DNA of 64,000 nt from UMGS1498 sp900552335. GTDB lineage: Bacteria; Bacillota_I; Bacilli_A; RF39; UBA660. The notes beneath the pieces were generated by a model. It saw only the letters and a list, made by a program, of their open reading frames with translations. It was not told the DNA's origin and did not search any database. A program made the translations under genes and the position numbers. Positions 33,761 to 43,964 of the stretch are shown here, piece after piece (position 1 is the first letter of the stretch; every line of letters starts with the position of its first letter). The DNA lies in NCBI GenBank assembly GCA_902477075.1, contig CABSFU010000005.1:12966-76965 (forward strand), in the 5' to 3' direction.

Positions 33761-34378
33761 ATGCCAGTAGCAGATAAATCGTCAGTACCAAGACAAATAG
33801 GTCTTAAGGATGTCCACGTAGCCATCATCAAAAGTGATGGAGTAAGTGGAACAGTTTATGATATACCAGTAAAAATTAGTAGAGCAATCACTGCTAAAAT
33901 AACTCCAAGTGTGAATAGCGAAACACTTTATAGTGATGATTCCGTAGAAGATGAACTATCAGCATTTGCTGGGTGTGAGGTAGAAATAGAACAAAATGCT
34001 CTTACTTTGGAACATCGTGCTTTAATACTAGGAAAGAAATATTCTAATGGAGAGTTAGTTGAAAATAGTGGAGATATTCCTCCAAAACTTGCTTTGATGT
34101 TTAGAAGTGAGAAATCAACTAGTACAAAAGCAAATCCAGTATATCGTTATTGTGTTTTATATAAAGGAAAATTCTCTGAAATTGAAGATGAGTATGAAAC
34201 AAAAGGAGAAAAGCCAAATAGTAAAACTACTAAAATAAAAGGAAAGTTCTATGATCGAGATAGCGATGGTAATTGGAGATTAATGTTGGATACTGATGCC
34301 GAAGGTGTTAATGAAGATAAAATAAAGAACTTCTTTACAACAGTTCAAGAACCTGGAACTACATCAAGTAAAGGATAA
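33761..34378 (+). CDS. Major tail protein (phi13 family)
   Basis: This forms the tail tube. GLKDVHVAIIKSDGVSGTVYDIPVKISRAITAKITPSVNSETLYSDD is the hallmark N-terminal domain, with LAFMFRSEKS-type strands later. ATG 33761 is preferred over an upstream TTG because AAAGGAGGT ends 8 nt before it. Length 205 aa. Confidence 0.9.
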   Translation: MPVADKSSVPRQIGLKDVHVAIIKSDGVSGTVYDIPVKISRAITAKITPSVNSETLYSDDSVEDELSAFAGCEVEIEQNALTLEHRALILGKKYSNGELVENSGDIPPKLALMFRSEKSTSTKANPVYRYCVLYKGKFSEIEDEYETKGEKPNSKTTKIKGKFYDRDSDGNWRLMLDTDAEGVNEDKIKNFFTTVQEPGTTSSKG

Positions 34379-34396
34379 TAGAAAGGAAATCAAAAA

Positions 34397-34798
34397 ATGA
34401 GTAAAAATAAAAAATATAATAACCATAATCGTGTTACAGGTAAAGACTTACAACCTAAACACGCAACTATGATTTTAAAAGGGAAACAGTATGAAATGAA
34501 CTTTGACTTAAATGCCATGGCAGAACTAGAAGATATCTTCGGTTCTTTGCAAGTAGCAATATCAGAACTTAAAAAGAAAAAGTTAAAAGCCGTAAGGTCA
34601 TTTTTATATGCAGTTTTAAAATCTAGTGATGAAAACTTAACAGAGTTTGAAGTTGGGAAACTTATTGATATGAATAATTTTACATCAATAGAAAAAGCAA
34701 TTACAAAACTAATCAATAATGCGTTTGAGGAGGACGAGAATGATGAAAAGGAAACATCAAAAAACGTACAACCGGATCATCAAACTCGCAAGGCATAG
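34397..34798 (+). CDS. Tail assembly chaperone, short form (gpG-like)
   Basis: This 133-residue protein coats the tape measure during tail assembly. KQYEMNFDLNAMAELEDIFGSLQVAISELKKKKLKAVRSFLYAVLKSS is typical. Near its end lies a slippery heptamer A AAA AAC (34759-34765) in the correct phase, from which ribosomes can shift to make the long form. Confidence 0.9.
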   Translation: MSKNKKYNNHNRVTGKDLQPKHATMILKGKQYEMNFDLNAMAELEDIFGSLQVAISELKKKKLKAVRSFLYAVLKSSDENLTEFEVGKLIDMNNFTSIEKAITKLINNAFEEDENDEKETSKNVQPDHQTRKA

Positions 34799-34977
34799 AT
34801 TGGGAATGGCTTTATTATTTAGGTAAAGAAATCCTAAAGATGAGTGATTATGAGTTTTGGAGAAGTACACCAAAACAATTGATTATTAAATCAAGAATAT
34901 ATTCAAGATTTAAAAATAATGAAAATGATGATCCGGAAAGTGAGGTACCGTTCGGTTATATTGATGATGTTTTCTAA
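34765..34977 (+). CDS. Frameshift extension of the tail assembly chaperone (gpT part)
   Basis: After a -1 shift at A AAA AAC (34759-34765) the frame reads RTTGSSNSQGIDWEWLYYLG and continues with KMSDYEFWRSTPKQL to a TAA at 34975. The W-W-Y-YLG and S..EFW..TP.E/QL words are the conserved gpT-type extension. It lacks its own start, so it is made only as a fusion (about 193 aa). This programmed frameshift is standard in siphophages. Confidence 0.88.
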   Translation, partial: RTTGSSNSQGIDWEWLYYLGKEILKMSDYEFWRSTPKQLIIKSRIYSRFKNNENDDPESEVPFGYIDDVF

Positions 34978-34998
34978 TAGAAGAAAGGAAAACATATA

Positions 34999-37824
34999 AT
35001 GGCGAATTGGAAACTAAAAGTAGGAATGCTCTTCGATTCGAAAGAATTCGAGGCAGGAGTACAACGGATTGATAAACAACTAAAAATATTAGATAGTGAA
35101 TTAAAGTTGTCACAAAGTTCCATTAAAAACTTTGGTAATACAAGCGACCAATTAAAAGCCAAGGCCTCATCTTTAACCGAAAAAATAGAACTTCAAAAAG
35201 CAAAAGTTGAAGGACTACGTAAGGCATATAATGAAGCAGTCGCTACCAAAGGCGAAGATGCAACGGCAACTCAAAATTTAGAAATAAAATTAAATAATGC
35301 TTCAACTGCATTGAATAAAATGCAATTAGAGTTGAAACAAGTAAAAGAAGAATTAAAAAATCAACCATCATTGTTAGATAAGATGGGAAAACAAGTTGAT
35401 TCGTTAAATGAAAAATTAGGTGGTGTTGGTAGTAGCCTTGAGAGTTTTGGAAAGAAACTATCAGCAGGAGTTATAACACCATTAGTTGGATTAATGACTT
35501 CAACCGCAAAAACGTCTTTATCATTTGTTAAATTAAAAGAGGATACAAGACTTGCATTTCAAGTTTTATTAGGTGGTGCTGATGAAGCACAAAAAATGTT
35601 AGATGATTTATATACATTTGCCAAAACAACACCTTTTAGCTATGCTCAATATTTAACAGCTGGTAAGAACTTAACAGCAATGGGTGTTGCTGCTAAAGAT
35701 GTTATTCCTTATTTAGAGGGAATAACCAATGCCTCAATTGCTACAAGTAGTGGAACGGCAGGTATCGAAAGTTTATCTGATGCCATAGGAAGAATGTCAT
35801 CAAAAGGAAAAATGTCACTAGAAGAACTTAATAAGTTTCTTGAACGTGGTGTTCCAGCCGTAAAAATACTTGGTAATGCATTCGGAAAAACAGAAGAACA
35901 AATCTACGATATGCTCTCTAGTGGAGATATGGTAACAAGTAAATATCTTCCAGCCTTAATAAAAGGAATGAATGAAGGTACGAAAGGAATCAATGGACAG
36001 ACAGCAGCCTATGGTGGTCTTGCAAAAGAAATGAAAAATACTTTGTCTGGTGCATTGGATACTTTAAATAGTAGATTTAGGAATATGTCAATTGAGATGT
36101 GGAATGCAGAGAATGCATATCCTGCTTTAATTAAAGTGATTAGGTCATTTACTGATACTTTAAATGTTCTTCCAAAATTATTCGGAGTAGTCGGAGATGT
36201 AGCGACACCAACTCTAGAAAACATAAGTAAGGCATTAGATAAGTTTAATAAGGTAATTGAAAATACTGATTCAGAGCAACTAGCTCAAATAGGTAAAATG
36301 ATTTTAGGACTAGCAGCGACAGGACCAGCACTTATTGGAATAGGAAAGCTTACTCAAGGCTTATCTTCATTTAATACTAAAATGACCGAGATAAATGGTA
36401 AAATACCTGGAGCAATTAGTAGCATACAGAACTTTGCTTCCAATATGGGAAATGGTATAGCTACAGGATTTGGAAAAGCAACAACCTCGTTATCAAACTT
36501 TATTCATAAGATACCATTTGTCGATAGCCTAGAAAATACAATATCAACCAAAATAGGAGCAATAACATCAAAGGTTGGAAATTTATTCAAGCCACTTACA
36601 ACAAAGATAGGTACTGCTATGCAACCAGTATTGCAGAAAGTACAAAGTGCTTTTGGTAAGATAGGAACTATAGCCACTCAAAGTGCCTCTAAGCTCCAAA
36701 ATATAACATCGTTTGCAATAAAACTAATAGGACCAGCAGCAATAGTTGGACTTTTAATTGCAGGACTAGGTGTAGCACAAAGCCAGTTTGGAGAACAATT
36801 AGATCAGTTCTTAAATATTGCTATAGAAAAAGGACCAATATTAATATCTGAATTTACTACTAGAGTAGTAGCAGAATTACCAAAAATAATGGATTTAGGT
36901 GTACAACTACTAATGACACTAGTAGATGTAATTATTGCTAATTTACCATCAGTATTGGAAAGTGCAGTACAAATTGTAACAACTCTTGCTAGTGGTGTGG
37001 CAACAAATGCAGATTTGTTAATTTCAAAGATTATAGATTTAATATTAATGCTTGTAAATACAATCGTTGATAATTTACCTTTAATTTTAGAAACAGGACT
37101 AAAGTTATTACTTGCACTTACTCAAGGAATAGTTAATAACATAGATAAAATATTAGATGGAATTTTAAATGTACTTTTAAAATTAATTGATTTTATAGCC
37201 GATAATCTTCCTATGATAATAGACATGGGAATAAAAATAATAATTGCTCTTGCTCAAGGGTTGGTAAAAGCAATTCCTAAAATTATAGATTCGATAGGAA
37301 CTATTGTAAGTCATATTTTTGATGCATTTAAGAAAATTAAATGGGGAGATATAGGTAAGTCAATTATAGATGGTTTAGTTGCAGGACTTAATGCGGCTAA
37401 AGATTTAGTAGTCAATGCTATGAAAAGTATTGCTAAAGGCGCCATTGGTGCATTTAAGAAATTCTTTGGAATTAATTCTCCATCAAAAGTATATCAAGGC
37501 TTTGGTAAAAATATAGATGAAGGTTTAGCAATAGGTTTGGATGATAACCTTGATGTTGTAGAAGATTCCATGGATAATTTAATGAACACAATGAATTTTG
37601 TTCCAGATGGTTTAGATTATGAACTTCGTGGATTAAAAACTACACGAAATGGTTCTGTATCTCAAGTTAATAATACAACTAAAACTACTACTAATAAGAA
37701 TGTTAATATTTACCTTAACATAGAACATTTTGAAAATAATAGAGAAGAAGATGTTGAAGAACTAATGGCAGAAATGGAATACATTGCTAAAAAAGAACTT
37801 ATAGGAAATGGAGGTAATGCATAA
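34999..37824 (+). CDS. Tape measure protein
   Basis: It sets tail length and is ejected with DNA. Residues ~20-150 are coiled coil, and the TMP tail-length domain (FVKLKEDTRLAFQVLLGGADEAQKMLDDLYTFAKTTPFSYAQYLTAGKNL) follows. Hydrophobic helices and repeats of the type DLILMLVNTIVDNLPLILE occupy ~650-780, and KKFFGINSPSKVYQGFGKNIDEGLAIGL lies near the end. At 941 aa it predicts a tail of about 140 nm, using the rule of ~0.15 nm per residue. This supports a siphovirus. Confidence 0.93.
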   Translation: MANWKLKVGMLFDSKEFEAGVQRIDKQLKILDSELKLSQSSIKNFGNTSDQLKAKASSLTEKIELQKAKVEGLRKAYNEAVATKGEDATATQNLEIKLNNASTALNKMQLELKQVKEELKNQPSLLDKMGKQVDSLNEKLGGVGSSLESFGKKLSAGVITPLVGLMTSTAKTSLSFVKLKEDTRLAFQVLLGGADEAQKMLDDLYTFAKTTPFSYAQYLTAGKNLTAMGVAAKDVIPYLEGITNASIATSSGTAGIESLSDAIGRMSSKGKMSLEELNKFLERGVPAVKILGNAFGKTEEQIYDMLSSGDMVTSKYLPALIKGMNEGTKGINGQTAAYGGLAKEMKNTLSGALDTLNSRFRNMSIEMWNAENAYPALIKVIRSFTDTLNVLPKLFGVVGDVATPTLENISKALDKFNKVIENTDSEQLAQIGKMILGLAATGPALIGIGKLTQGLSSFNTKMTEINGKIPGAISSIQNFASNMGNGIATGFGKATTSLSNFIHKIPFVDSLENTISTKIGAITSKVGNLFKPLTTKIGTAMQPVLQKVQSAFGKIGTIATQSASKLQNITSFAIKLIGPAAIVGLLIAGLGVAQSQFGEQLDQFLNIAIEKGPILISEFTTRVVAELPKIMDLGVQLLMTLVDVIIANLPSVLESAVQIVTTLASGVATNADLLISKIIDLILMLVNTIVDNLPLILETGLKLLLALTQGIVNNIDKILDGILNVLLKLIDFIADNLPMIIDMGIKIIIALAQGLVKAIPKIIDSIGTIVSHIFDAFKKIKWGDIGKSIIDGLVAGLNAAKDLVVNAMKSIAKGAIGAFKKFFGINSPSKVYQGFGKNIDEGLAIGLDDNLDVVEDSMDNLMNTMNFVPDGLDYELRGLKTTRNGSVSQVNNTTKTTTNKNVNIYLNIEHFENNREEDVEELMAEMEYIAKKELIGNGGNA

Positions 37825-38555
37825 TGAAACCATATTTTATTTATAAGGAAAAAAATTCTCGTGATATGGGAATATCTATATTAAAACTACCTCCAAGAAT
37901 AAAACCAGAACGCAGGGGCGAAATAATAAATGTCCCTGGACGTGATGGCTTTTTATTTGAAAGTGATGATGCATATAATAATAAAACTTTGGAAATCGAA
38001 TGTACTTTTATACCACCAGAAGGGAACACACAAAATCAAATAGATGCAATGATTATGGACATATTAGTGTGGCTAGATGGTAATGGTAAATTAATCTTCT
38101 CTGATTATCTAGGGTATTATTATGAAGCAACAATAATCAACTCAATTCCGATAGAAAGGCTATTTAAAAGGTATCGTAGATTTATGGTATCCTTTGAAGT
38201 TCAACCTTTTTCAAAATCACTTATACCATCACAAATAGAAAAACAAACATTGGAAGAAGAAATCTTTAATGTTAAAACTTATTATGAAACTTCATTAAAA
38301 ATTAACTTACAGGCAACTGGAAATATAGAAATCCATATAAATGATAATATTATGCACTTTAATGATATTGAAAGTCCTCTAGTCATAGATGGAGAACTTA
38401 TGAATGTTACAGATGAGCTAGGAGTCAACATGAATAATCATATGGTAGGGGATTTTCCAAAATTAAAACCAGGTAATAACACAATAAGTATTATTTGCGA
38501 TGATGACTCTAGTTTTAATGGACTAATACTTGAGTATAGGAGTCTTTGGTTATGA
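37824..38555 (+). CDS. Distal tail protein (Dit)
   Basis: Dit forms the hub between tail tube and tip. MGISILKLPPRIKPERRGEIINVPGRDGFLFESDDAYNNKTLEIECTF is the usual N-terminus, with LGYYYEATIINSIPIERLFKRYRRFMVSFEVQPF further on. Length 243 aa. Its start overlaps the tape measure stop by one base and its stop overlaps Tal. Confidence 0.9.
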   Translation: MKPYFIYKEKNSRDMGISILKLPPRIKPERRGEIINVPGRDGFLFESDDAYNNKTLEIECTFIPPEGNTQNQIDAMIMDILVWLDGNGKLIFSDYLGYYYEATIINSIPIERLFKRYRRFMVSFEVQPFSKSLIPSQIEKQTLEEEIFNVKTYYETSLKINLQATGNIEIHINDNIMHFNDIESPLVIDGELMNVTDELGVNMNNHMVGDFPKLKPGNNTISIICDDDSSFNGLILEYRSLWL

Positions 38556-40732
38556 TTAGATTATATGATAAGAACGAAAAGGACTTTACTCATAATGGAT
38601 TAGGAATATTAAAAGATGTTCTGATGTGTACCTGTACGGAAGTTTTAAATGGAAAATATGATCTAGAACTTGAGTATCCTATACATGGCTTTTTGATAGA
38701 AAATATAGTAGAAGAAAATATTGTAAAAGCACCGGTAGGAAATCCAAGTGGCGAAGATCAGTTGTTTAGGATTAAACTAGTCACAAAACAATTGAAAAAA
38801 ATCAAGGTATATGCAACTCACATATTTTATGATTTATCTGATAATTTTCTAGTTGATGTCGCACCAACAGATAAAAACGGAGATAGTGCATTAAACTGGA
38901 TGTTACAAAGAACAGTGTATGCAAATGACTTTAATTGTTCTTCTGATATAGAGAAAATCGCTAGTGCAAGATATGTCAGAAGAAATTTTGTTGAAGCAAT
39001 AATTGGAGAAGATAATGCTTTTATAAATCGTTGGGGTGGAGAACTCCATCGTAATAATAAATATTTTGAAATGAATACTAATAAAGGTAAGAATAGAGGT
39101 GTTCAAATAAGATATGGTAAGAATATGAAAGAAATTACTTGGGATATAGATATAACAGGAGTTGTAACAAGGATATATCCTCAAGGATTTGATGGATTAT
39201 TTTTGCCAGAACTTTATATTGATAGTCCTTTGATAGAAAATTATATTCATCCAAAGATACAAAAGATAGAATTTTCTGAAATACAAGTAGATGAAGAAAA
39301 TGGTATAACAAAGGAAATGGCTTTGGAAGAATTGCGACAAGAGGTTTATAAACAATACAATGAAGGTATTGATAAACCAACTATAACAATTCAAGTCGAC
39401 TTTTTAGAATTATCAAGAACAGAAGAATATAAAACACTTTATAAATCAATGGAAAAGATTTATCTTGGAGATTTTGTTGATGCAATTGTTCCACATTTGA
39501 ATCTTAATGAAAAATTGAAAGTCATATCTACCACTTACGATGTACTTGCAAAAAAGTATACTGAATTTGAAATGTCTAACAGTGATAAAAAAGAAAGAAA
39601 TTTTATAAATAGTACCAAGGCACTTATAAGTAAGCTTGAAAAGATAGATAGCAATGTTTTAAATAGTGCAAAACAAGATGCGACAAGTAAAATAGTAAAT
39701 GCTATGGGTGGTTATGTTTATAAAACACGAAATGAACTATTCATAATGGATAATGAAAATCCTAAAGAAGCACAAAAAGTTTGGCGTTGGAATATTAATG
39801 GTCTTGGTTATTCATCAACAGGAATAAGTGGTCCTTATGGAATCGCTATGACTAGTGATGGACAAATTGTAGCTGACTACATAACAACGGGACAAATGGC
39901 TATTGAAAGAATAGTTGGACTTGCTGATACTCTTAATAGTTTGCAATTAGATATTGAAGGCTTTAAATTTGATGTTCAAAAGTCAGGCGGATCTAATTTG
40001 ATTTTAAATAGTGTTGGTTTTGCCGGATTTCAAAGTTGGCAATATGATGGAAATGTTGCACATATTAGTAATGCTGAATTAACGCTTAATGGCTCACAAT
40101 CTGGTGGTGCTTTTATTTTGAATGATGGAAAGTTAATTCAGAAGATAGTAGTGAAAGCAGATAGTAGTGATATAGCACAACCACAGAAAACTTATTACAC
40201 TTTCTCTACAATCATAAAAAAAGGATTGCAGGGAACGTGTTATTTTAAGGTTTATAACGATGTTGAAAGTTACGAAATAAAGCTAGAAGAAAATGAAGAA
40301 AGCAATTATAAAGAATATCAACTAAAAGGGTTACTACCAAAGCAACCTTTTTATTATGTTGAAATATATGGTTCAAAAGATAGTAATGCTATTTTTACAG
40401 ATAATATGTGTAACATAGGACCAATAAAAACTCCTTATCAACAAGCATATGGAGAAATACTAAATACACAAGTAAATATTACCTCGAATGGAGTGATAGT
40501 AAAATCAAATGTTTATGATGGAAGTTACACCGTTATGTCTCCAATGGAATTTAGTGGATATGCCAAAGTTAATAATGTTGTAACAAGAGTTTTTTCATTA
40601 AATGGAGATACTACCGAAGTTGAAAAACTCAAAGCAAAAACGCAAATATCTATGAATCCAATAAAAATAGTATCCTTAACAAACGGCAATAACAAAGGTT
40701 GGGCTTTTGTGCCGAGTGGAGGCGATGAATAA
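38552..40732 (+). CDS. Tail-associated protein (Tal, prophage endopeptidase-type)
   Basis: The first ~350 residues (MIRLYDKNEKDFTHNGLGILKDVLMCTCTEVLNGKYDLELEYP) match the gp18/Tal hub domain, which forms the tail tip. The C-terminal half is rich in beta strands and starts with a short coiled coil. It probably reaches the receptor-binding proteins. No peptidoglycan hydrolase motif is seen. ATG 38552 (AGGAG 9 nt upstream, ATGA overlap with Dit) is preferred over TTG 38546. Length 726 aa. Confidence 0.88.
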   Translation: MIRLYDKNEKDFTHNGLGILKDVLMCTCTEVLNGKYDLELEYPIHGFLIENIVEENIVKAPVGNPSGEDQLFRIKLVTKQLKKIKVYATHIFYDLSDNFLVDVAPTDKNGDSALNWMLQRTVYANDFNCSSDIEKIASARYVRRNFVEAIIGEDNAFINRWGGELHRNNKYFEMNTNKGKNRGVQIRYGKNMKEITWDIDITGVVTRIYPQGFDGLFLPELYIDSPLIENYIHPKIQKIEFSEIQVDEENGITKEMALEELRQEVYKQYNEGIDKPTITIQVDFLELSRTEEYKTLYKSMEKIYLGDFVDAIVPHLNLNEKLKVISTTYDVLAKKYTEFEMSNSDKKERNFINSTKALISKLEKIDSNVLNSAKQDATSKIVNAMGGYVYKTRNELFIMDNENPKEAQKVWRWNINGLGYSSTGISGPYGIAMTSDGQIVADYITTGQMAIERIVGLADTLNSLQLDIEGFKFDVQKSGGSNLILNSVGFAGFQSWQYDGNVAHISNAELTLNGSQSGGAFILNDGKLIQKIVVKADSSDIAQPQKTYYTFSTIIKKGLQGTCYFKVYNDVESYEIKLEENEESNYKEYQLKGLLPKQPFYYVEIYGSKDSNAIFTDNMCNIGPIKTPYQQAYGEILNTQVNITSNGVIVKSNVYDGSYTVMSPMEFSGYAKVNNVVTRVFSLNGDTTEVEKLKAKTQISMNPIKIVSLTNGNNKGWAFVPSGGDE

Positions 40733-42483
40733 TGGAAACATTACATAATGGTAGAGTATATAATAGTTCACCTTATATTAATGTAATTTTTCAATACGAA
40801 TCAAGAAGATCAGGCGCTGATATGCAGTATCGTTTTTATTGGAAAGTTTATTTGGGAAGCAGTGGCGGTTGGTATTACAACAATGTTGCCTTTAACATTT
40901 ACTTAAATGGAGGCCATGTATTTAATTATAATTGTAAATCTTCAAGTAAAGGTTGGGCTTTTGAGGGAACAACTGGTTGGTATACAGTTTCAAATAAAAC
41001 AAGTGGCACTACGGCTTGTTACTTTACTTGTAAGGATACTCAAAATACAAGTTGGTGTAACTATACATCAGGAACTTATGGTTTATATGTTGCTCCAGCA
41101 TACACATCAATAAATAATTTTACAGTATCTAAAAAAACAGGATTTAATGGACTAACTCAAGTATCAGTTAGTTGGAGTGCAGCACATACCTGTAGCACAA
41201 TTCAATATAGTACAAATAATGGTGGTAATTGGGCAACGGCAAGTAATGATGTTAATTCTGCTAGCGGTAGTTTTACGATAAGTGGTCTCTCACCAGGAAC
41301 AGGTTATAACTTTAAGTTAAGAGTAAAGAGGCGAGATAGTGGTCTTACAACTGATAGTGGAACATATTATCAAACCACATATCAAATCAATCAAATAACT
41401 ACAGAAACATCAAATGTCAGTAATGGTTCAGAATTAATTGTAACAGCCGACAATCCAAGTGGAGCAAAATGTAAGATTCGATTAGAATGTGCTGATGCTA
41501 CTAGGTATACAAAAGATGGAACTAGTGTGACATTTAGTGTAGATGAAATAGCAAGTTTGATGCAATATTATACTACAAGTCAAAGTTTTACTATAAGAGT
41601 TGTAGCTTGTACTTTAAATGATAATGGCGAAGAAAAATATACTCACTACAAAGATATAAAATACTCGATAATAAATAGCAATCCAGAGTTTAGTGATTTT
41701 GAATACTACGATGGGAATAATAAAATTATAGCGATAACTGGAGATAAATTGTGTATCGTAAAGAACAAAAGTAAACTCAATGTAACAATTTCTTCATCAA
41801 ATAAAATGCAGACAAAAAACTATGCAACACCAGTTTCATATAGAATTGAAGCATCTGACTTAACGGGTACTGTTGCTTATTCAGAAAATGATGTATCACT
41901 TGAACTAGGAGTACCTAGTATAAATGGCGCGATAAATATAAATGTATCAGCCATAGATAGTAGAGGAAATATTACAACAAAGACTAAAGTTATTTATGTA
42001 ATAGATTATGAGTCACCAGTTCAATCGGTATCAATACGAAGAATAAATGAATTTGAAAATACTACTCGAATAAATGTGAGTGGTATTTTTTCTTTAATAA
42101 CTTGTGGTACTAAAGATAAAAATACAATTAAAAGTGTTCGTTATAGATATAAAGAATCTTCTTCTTCAACTTGGAAAGAATGGCAATTACTAAAATTTAG
42201 TATTTCTAAAGATAGTTATACTTGTACTCAACAAGCAATTGATTTGGATAACGAAAAGTCCTTCAATTTTGAAATTGAGGTGGTAGACAAATTAGAAACA
42301 GTGGTTCTTCCATATTTTGTCGCTCAAGGAATACCGATAGAATTTATAAATGCAACTAAAAAGAATGTTGGGATTGGGTGCATAAATGATAATGAAGAAT
42401 ATTCACTTGCAATGAGAGGAAACATTTATTTAAAAAGTGGAAATGTTGTACTCGATTATGATGTGATAGCGGAGTGGGAATAA
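40732..42483 (+). CDS. Tail protein with DUF859-like N-terminus and FN3 domain
   Basis: The Tyr/Ser/Asn-rich beta N-terminus (INVIFQYESRRSGADMQYRFYWKVYLGSSGGWYYNNVAFNIYL) resembles streptococcal siphovirus DUF859 proteins. A fibronectin type III domain occupies ~125-215 (TQVSVSWSAAHTCSTIQYSTNNGG, ISGLSPGTGYNFKLRVKRRDSG). Further Ig-like strands follow. It is likely a tail-tip accessory or receptor protein. Length 583 aa; it overlaps Tal by one base. Confidence 0.75.
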   Translation: METLHNGRVYNSSPYINVIFQYESRRSGADMQYRFYWKVYLGSSGGWYYNNVAFNIYLNGGHVFNYNCKSSSKGWAFEGTTGWYTVSNKTSGTTACYFTCKDTQNTSWCNYTSGTYGLYVAPAYTSINNFTVSKKTGFNGLTQVSVSWSAAHTCSTIQYSTNNGGNWATASNDVNSASGSFTISGLSPGTGYNFKLRVKRRDSGLTTDSGTYYQTTYQINQITTETSNVSNGSELIVTADNPSGAKCKIRLECADATRYTKDGTSVTFSVDEIASLMQYYTTSQSFTIRVVACTLNDNGEEKYTHYKDIKYSIINSNPEFSDFEYYDGNNKIIAITGDKLCIVKNKSKLNVTISSSNKMQTKNYATPVSYRIEASDLTGTVAYSENDVSLELGVPSINGAININVSAIDSRGNITTKTKVIYVIDYESPVQSVSIRRINEFENTTRINVSGIFSLITCGTKDKNTIKSVRYRYKESSSSTWKEWQLLKFSISKDSYTCTQQAIDLDNEKSFNFEIEVVDKLETVVLPYFVAQGIPIEFINATKKNVGIGCINDNEEYSLAMRGNIYLKSGNVVLDYDVIAEWE

Positions 42484-43010
42484 TGAAAAAAATAGGAATA
42501 CAGATGAAAGACAAAAATAATAATGAGGTATATCCAAATCCATTTCCAGTTGGAGCAATTTATATGAGTGTAGATAGTAGAAATCCATCTCAAATCTTTG
42601 GAGGAACGTGGACACAAATAAAAGATAAATTTTTACTTTGTGCGGGAGATAGTTATAAACCAGGAACAACAGGTGGCTCTGCTAATCATTTACACTCAAC
42701 AGGCAATTGCACTCTTAATGTAAATCAAATTCCAAGTCATAGTCATAGTGCTGGTTTAAATAATGGTGGAGGACATAACCATATCTTTTGGTTTGGTGGC
42801 GGTGCCAATTCTGGAAATGGTGGACAAATACCAGTTGCTAATTCAAGATGGGGTCAAGATTTAGCAGGACAAACAGATGGAAGTCACGATCATGGTGGTG
42901 TTTGGGTTGCTGCAACAGGTGGAAGTCAAGCACATAATCATGGAAACACAGGAAGTTCAAGCAATATGCCACCTTATCTAACCGTATATGTTTGGAGGCG
43001 AGTATCTTGA
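42483..43010 (+). CDS. Tail-tip/collar-like receptor protein, paralogue 1
   Basis: MKKIGIQMKDKNNNEVYPNP, PVGAIYMSVDSRNPSQIFGG, QIPSHSHSAG and HNHGNTGSSSNMPPYLTVYV form the phage tail-collar/T4 gp12-like pattern, in which His pairs chelate metal along a trimeric fibre tip. It has the largest His/Gly-rich insert of the four (~80-150), with AHNH and SHDH. Length 175 aa. It starts at TAATG overlapping the previous stop. It is the first of four tandem paralogues. Confidence 0.85.
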   Translation: MKKIGIQMKDKNNNEVYPNPFPVGAIYMSVDSRNPSQIFGGTWTQIKDKFLLCAGDSYKPGTTGGSANHLHSTGNCTLNVNQIPSHSHSAGLNNGGGHNHIFWFGGGANSGNGGQIPVANSRWGQDLAGQTDGSHDHGGVWVAATGGSQAHNHGNTGSSSNMPPYLTVYVWRRVS

Positions 43011-43483
43011 AAAATATAGGAATCCAAATGAAAGATAAAGATAATAACAATGTTTTTCCGAACCCATTTCCAGTTGGTTCAGTTTTTATTAGTATTAATG
43101 ATAGAAATCCATCAACTATTTTTGGAGGCAAATGGGAACAAATAAAGGGAAGATTTTTACTTGGAGCTGATGATAATTATAAAGTTAAAGAAACAGGAGG
43201 TTCATTAACTCATAAACACCAAACTAAAAATCATACATTGTCAATAAATGAAATGCCAAGTCATAGTCATCCCTTAAATAAAAATGTTCCATATGGTACT
43301 CCATATAATGATACTTCTGGTGTTGCAGCAGGAAGTGGTGGCTATGTTTTTTATAATGAAAGTTATAGTCCATTTTCGATAGGCAATACTGGTGGCAATC
43401 AAGGTCATAATCATGGTCTAACAGAAGAAACATCAAGTATGCCACCATATTTTGTTGTCTATATCTGGTATCGGGTGTCATGA
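43007..43483 (+). CDS. Tail-tip/collar-like receptor protein, paralogue 2
   Basis: This is the closest relative of paralogue 1: KNIGIQMKDKDNNNVFPNPF, then GSVFISINDRNPSTIFGG, EMPSHSHPLN and the SSMPPYFVVYIWYRVS end. The middle insert is different and short (NKNVPYGTPYNDTSGVAAG). Start is TTG 43007 (GGAGG 8 nt upstream, TTGA overlap with the previous stop); the upstream in-frame TTG at 42992 has no site. Length 158 aa. Confidence 0.82.
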   Translation: MKNIGIQMKDKDNNNVFPNPFPVGSVFISINDRNPSTIFGGKWEQIKGRFLLGADDNYKVKETGGSLTHKHQTKNHTLSINEMPSHSHPLNKNVPYGTPYNDTSGVAAGSGGYVFYNESYSPFSIGNTGGNQGHNHGLTEETSSMPPYFVVYIWYRVS

Positions 43484-43484
43484 T

Positions 43485-43964
43485 ATGAAAAAAGCGATAA
43501 AACTAAAAGATAATGAAGGAAATAACATATATCCTTGTCCATATTTTCCTATTGGTAGTATTTACATTTCAGTAAATAATATCAATCCATCAGTTTATTT
43601 TGGTGGTACTTGGGAAAGGTTTGCTAAAGGACGTACTTTGGTTGGCATTGATGAAAATCAAAATGAATTCAAAGAAACAAAAAAAGAAGGTGGAAGTAAA
43701 TATCTACAATCACATAATCATACGATGAATTCTTCTGGGAGTCATATACATAAAACAGACTGTGGCGAAACAATAGCAGTTGGTAGATGGCAATGGCAGG
43801 CTAATTCAAGTACATATGCAGCGAATGATAACCAGAATGGCTACTTGTTAAGAGGTATGGGATATGCAGGAGATCATAGTCACACAATTAATAATTCAGG
43901 AACAGGAAATAGTGGCAATTTACAACCGTATATTACAGTTTATATTTGGGAAAGGATTTCATAA
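43485..43964 (+). CDS. Tail-tip/collar-like receptor protein, paralogue 3
   Basis: The N-terminus MKKAIKLKDNEGNNIYPCPY differs in type from paralogues 1-2. The core GSIYISVNNINPSVYFGG and the end LQPYITVYIWERIS are conserved. The His-bearing words are SHNHTMNSSGSHIH and DHSHTINN. Length 159 aa. It begins one base after the previous stop. Confidence 0.82.
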   Translation: MKKAIKLKDNEGNNIYPCPYFPIGSIYISVNNINPSVYFGGTWERFAKGRTLVGIDENQNEFKETKKEGGSKYLQSHNHTMNSSGSHIHKTDCGETIAVGRWQWQANSSTYAANDNQNGYLLRGMGYAGDHSHTINNSGTGNSGNLQPYITVYIWERIS

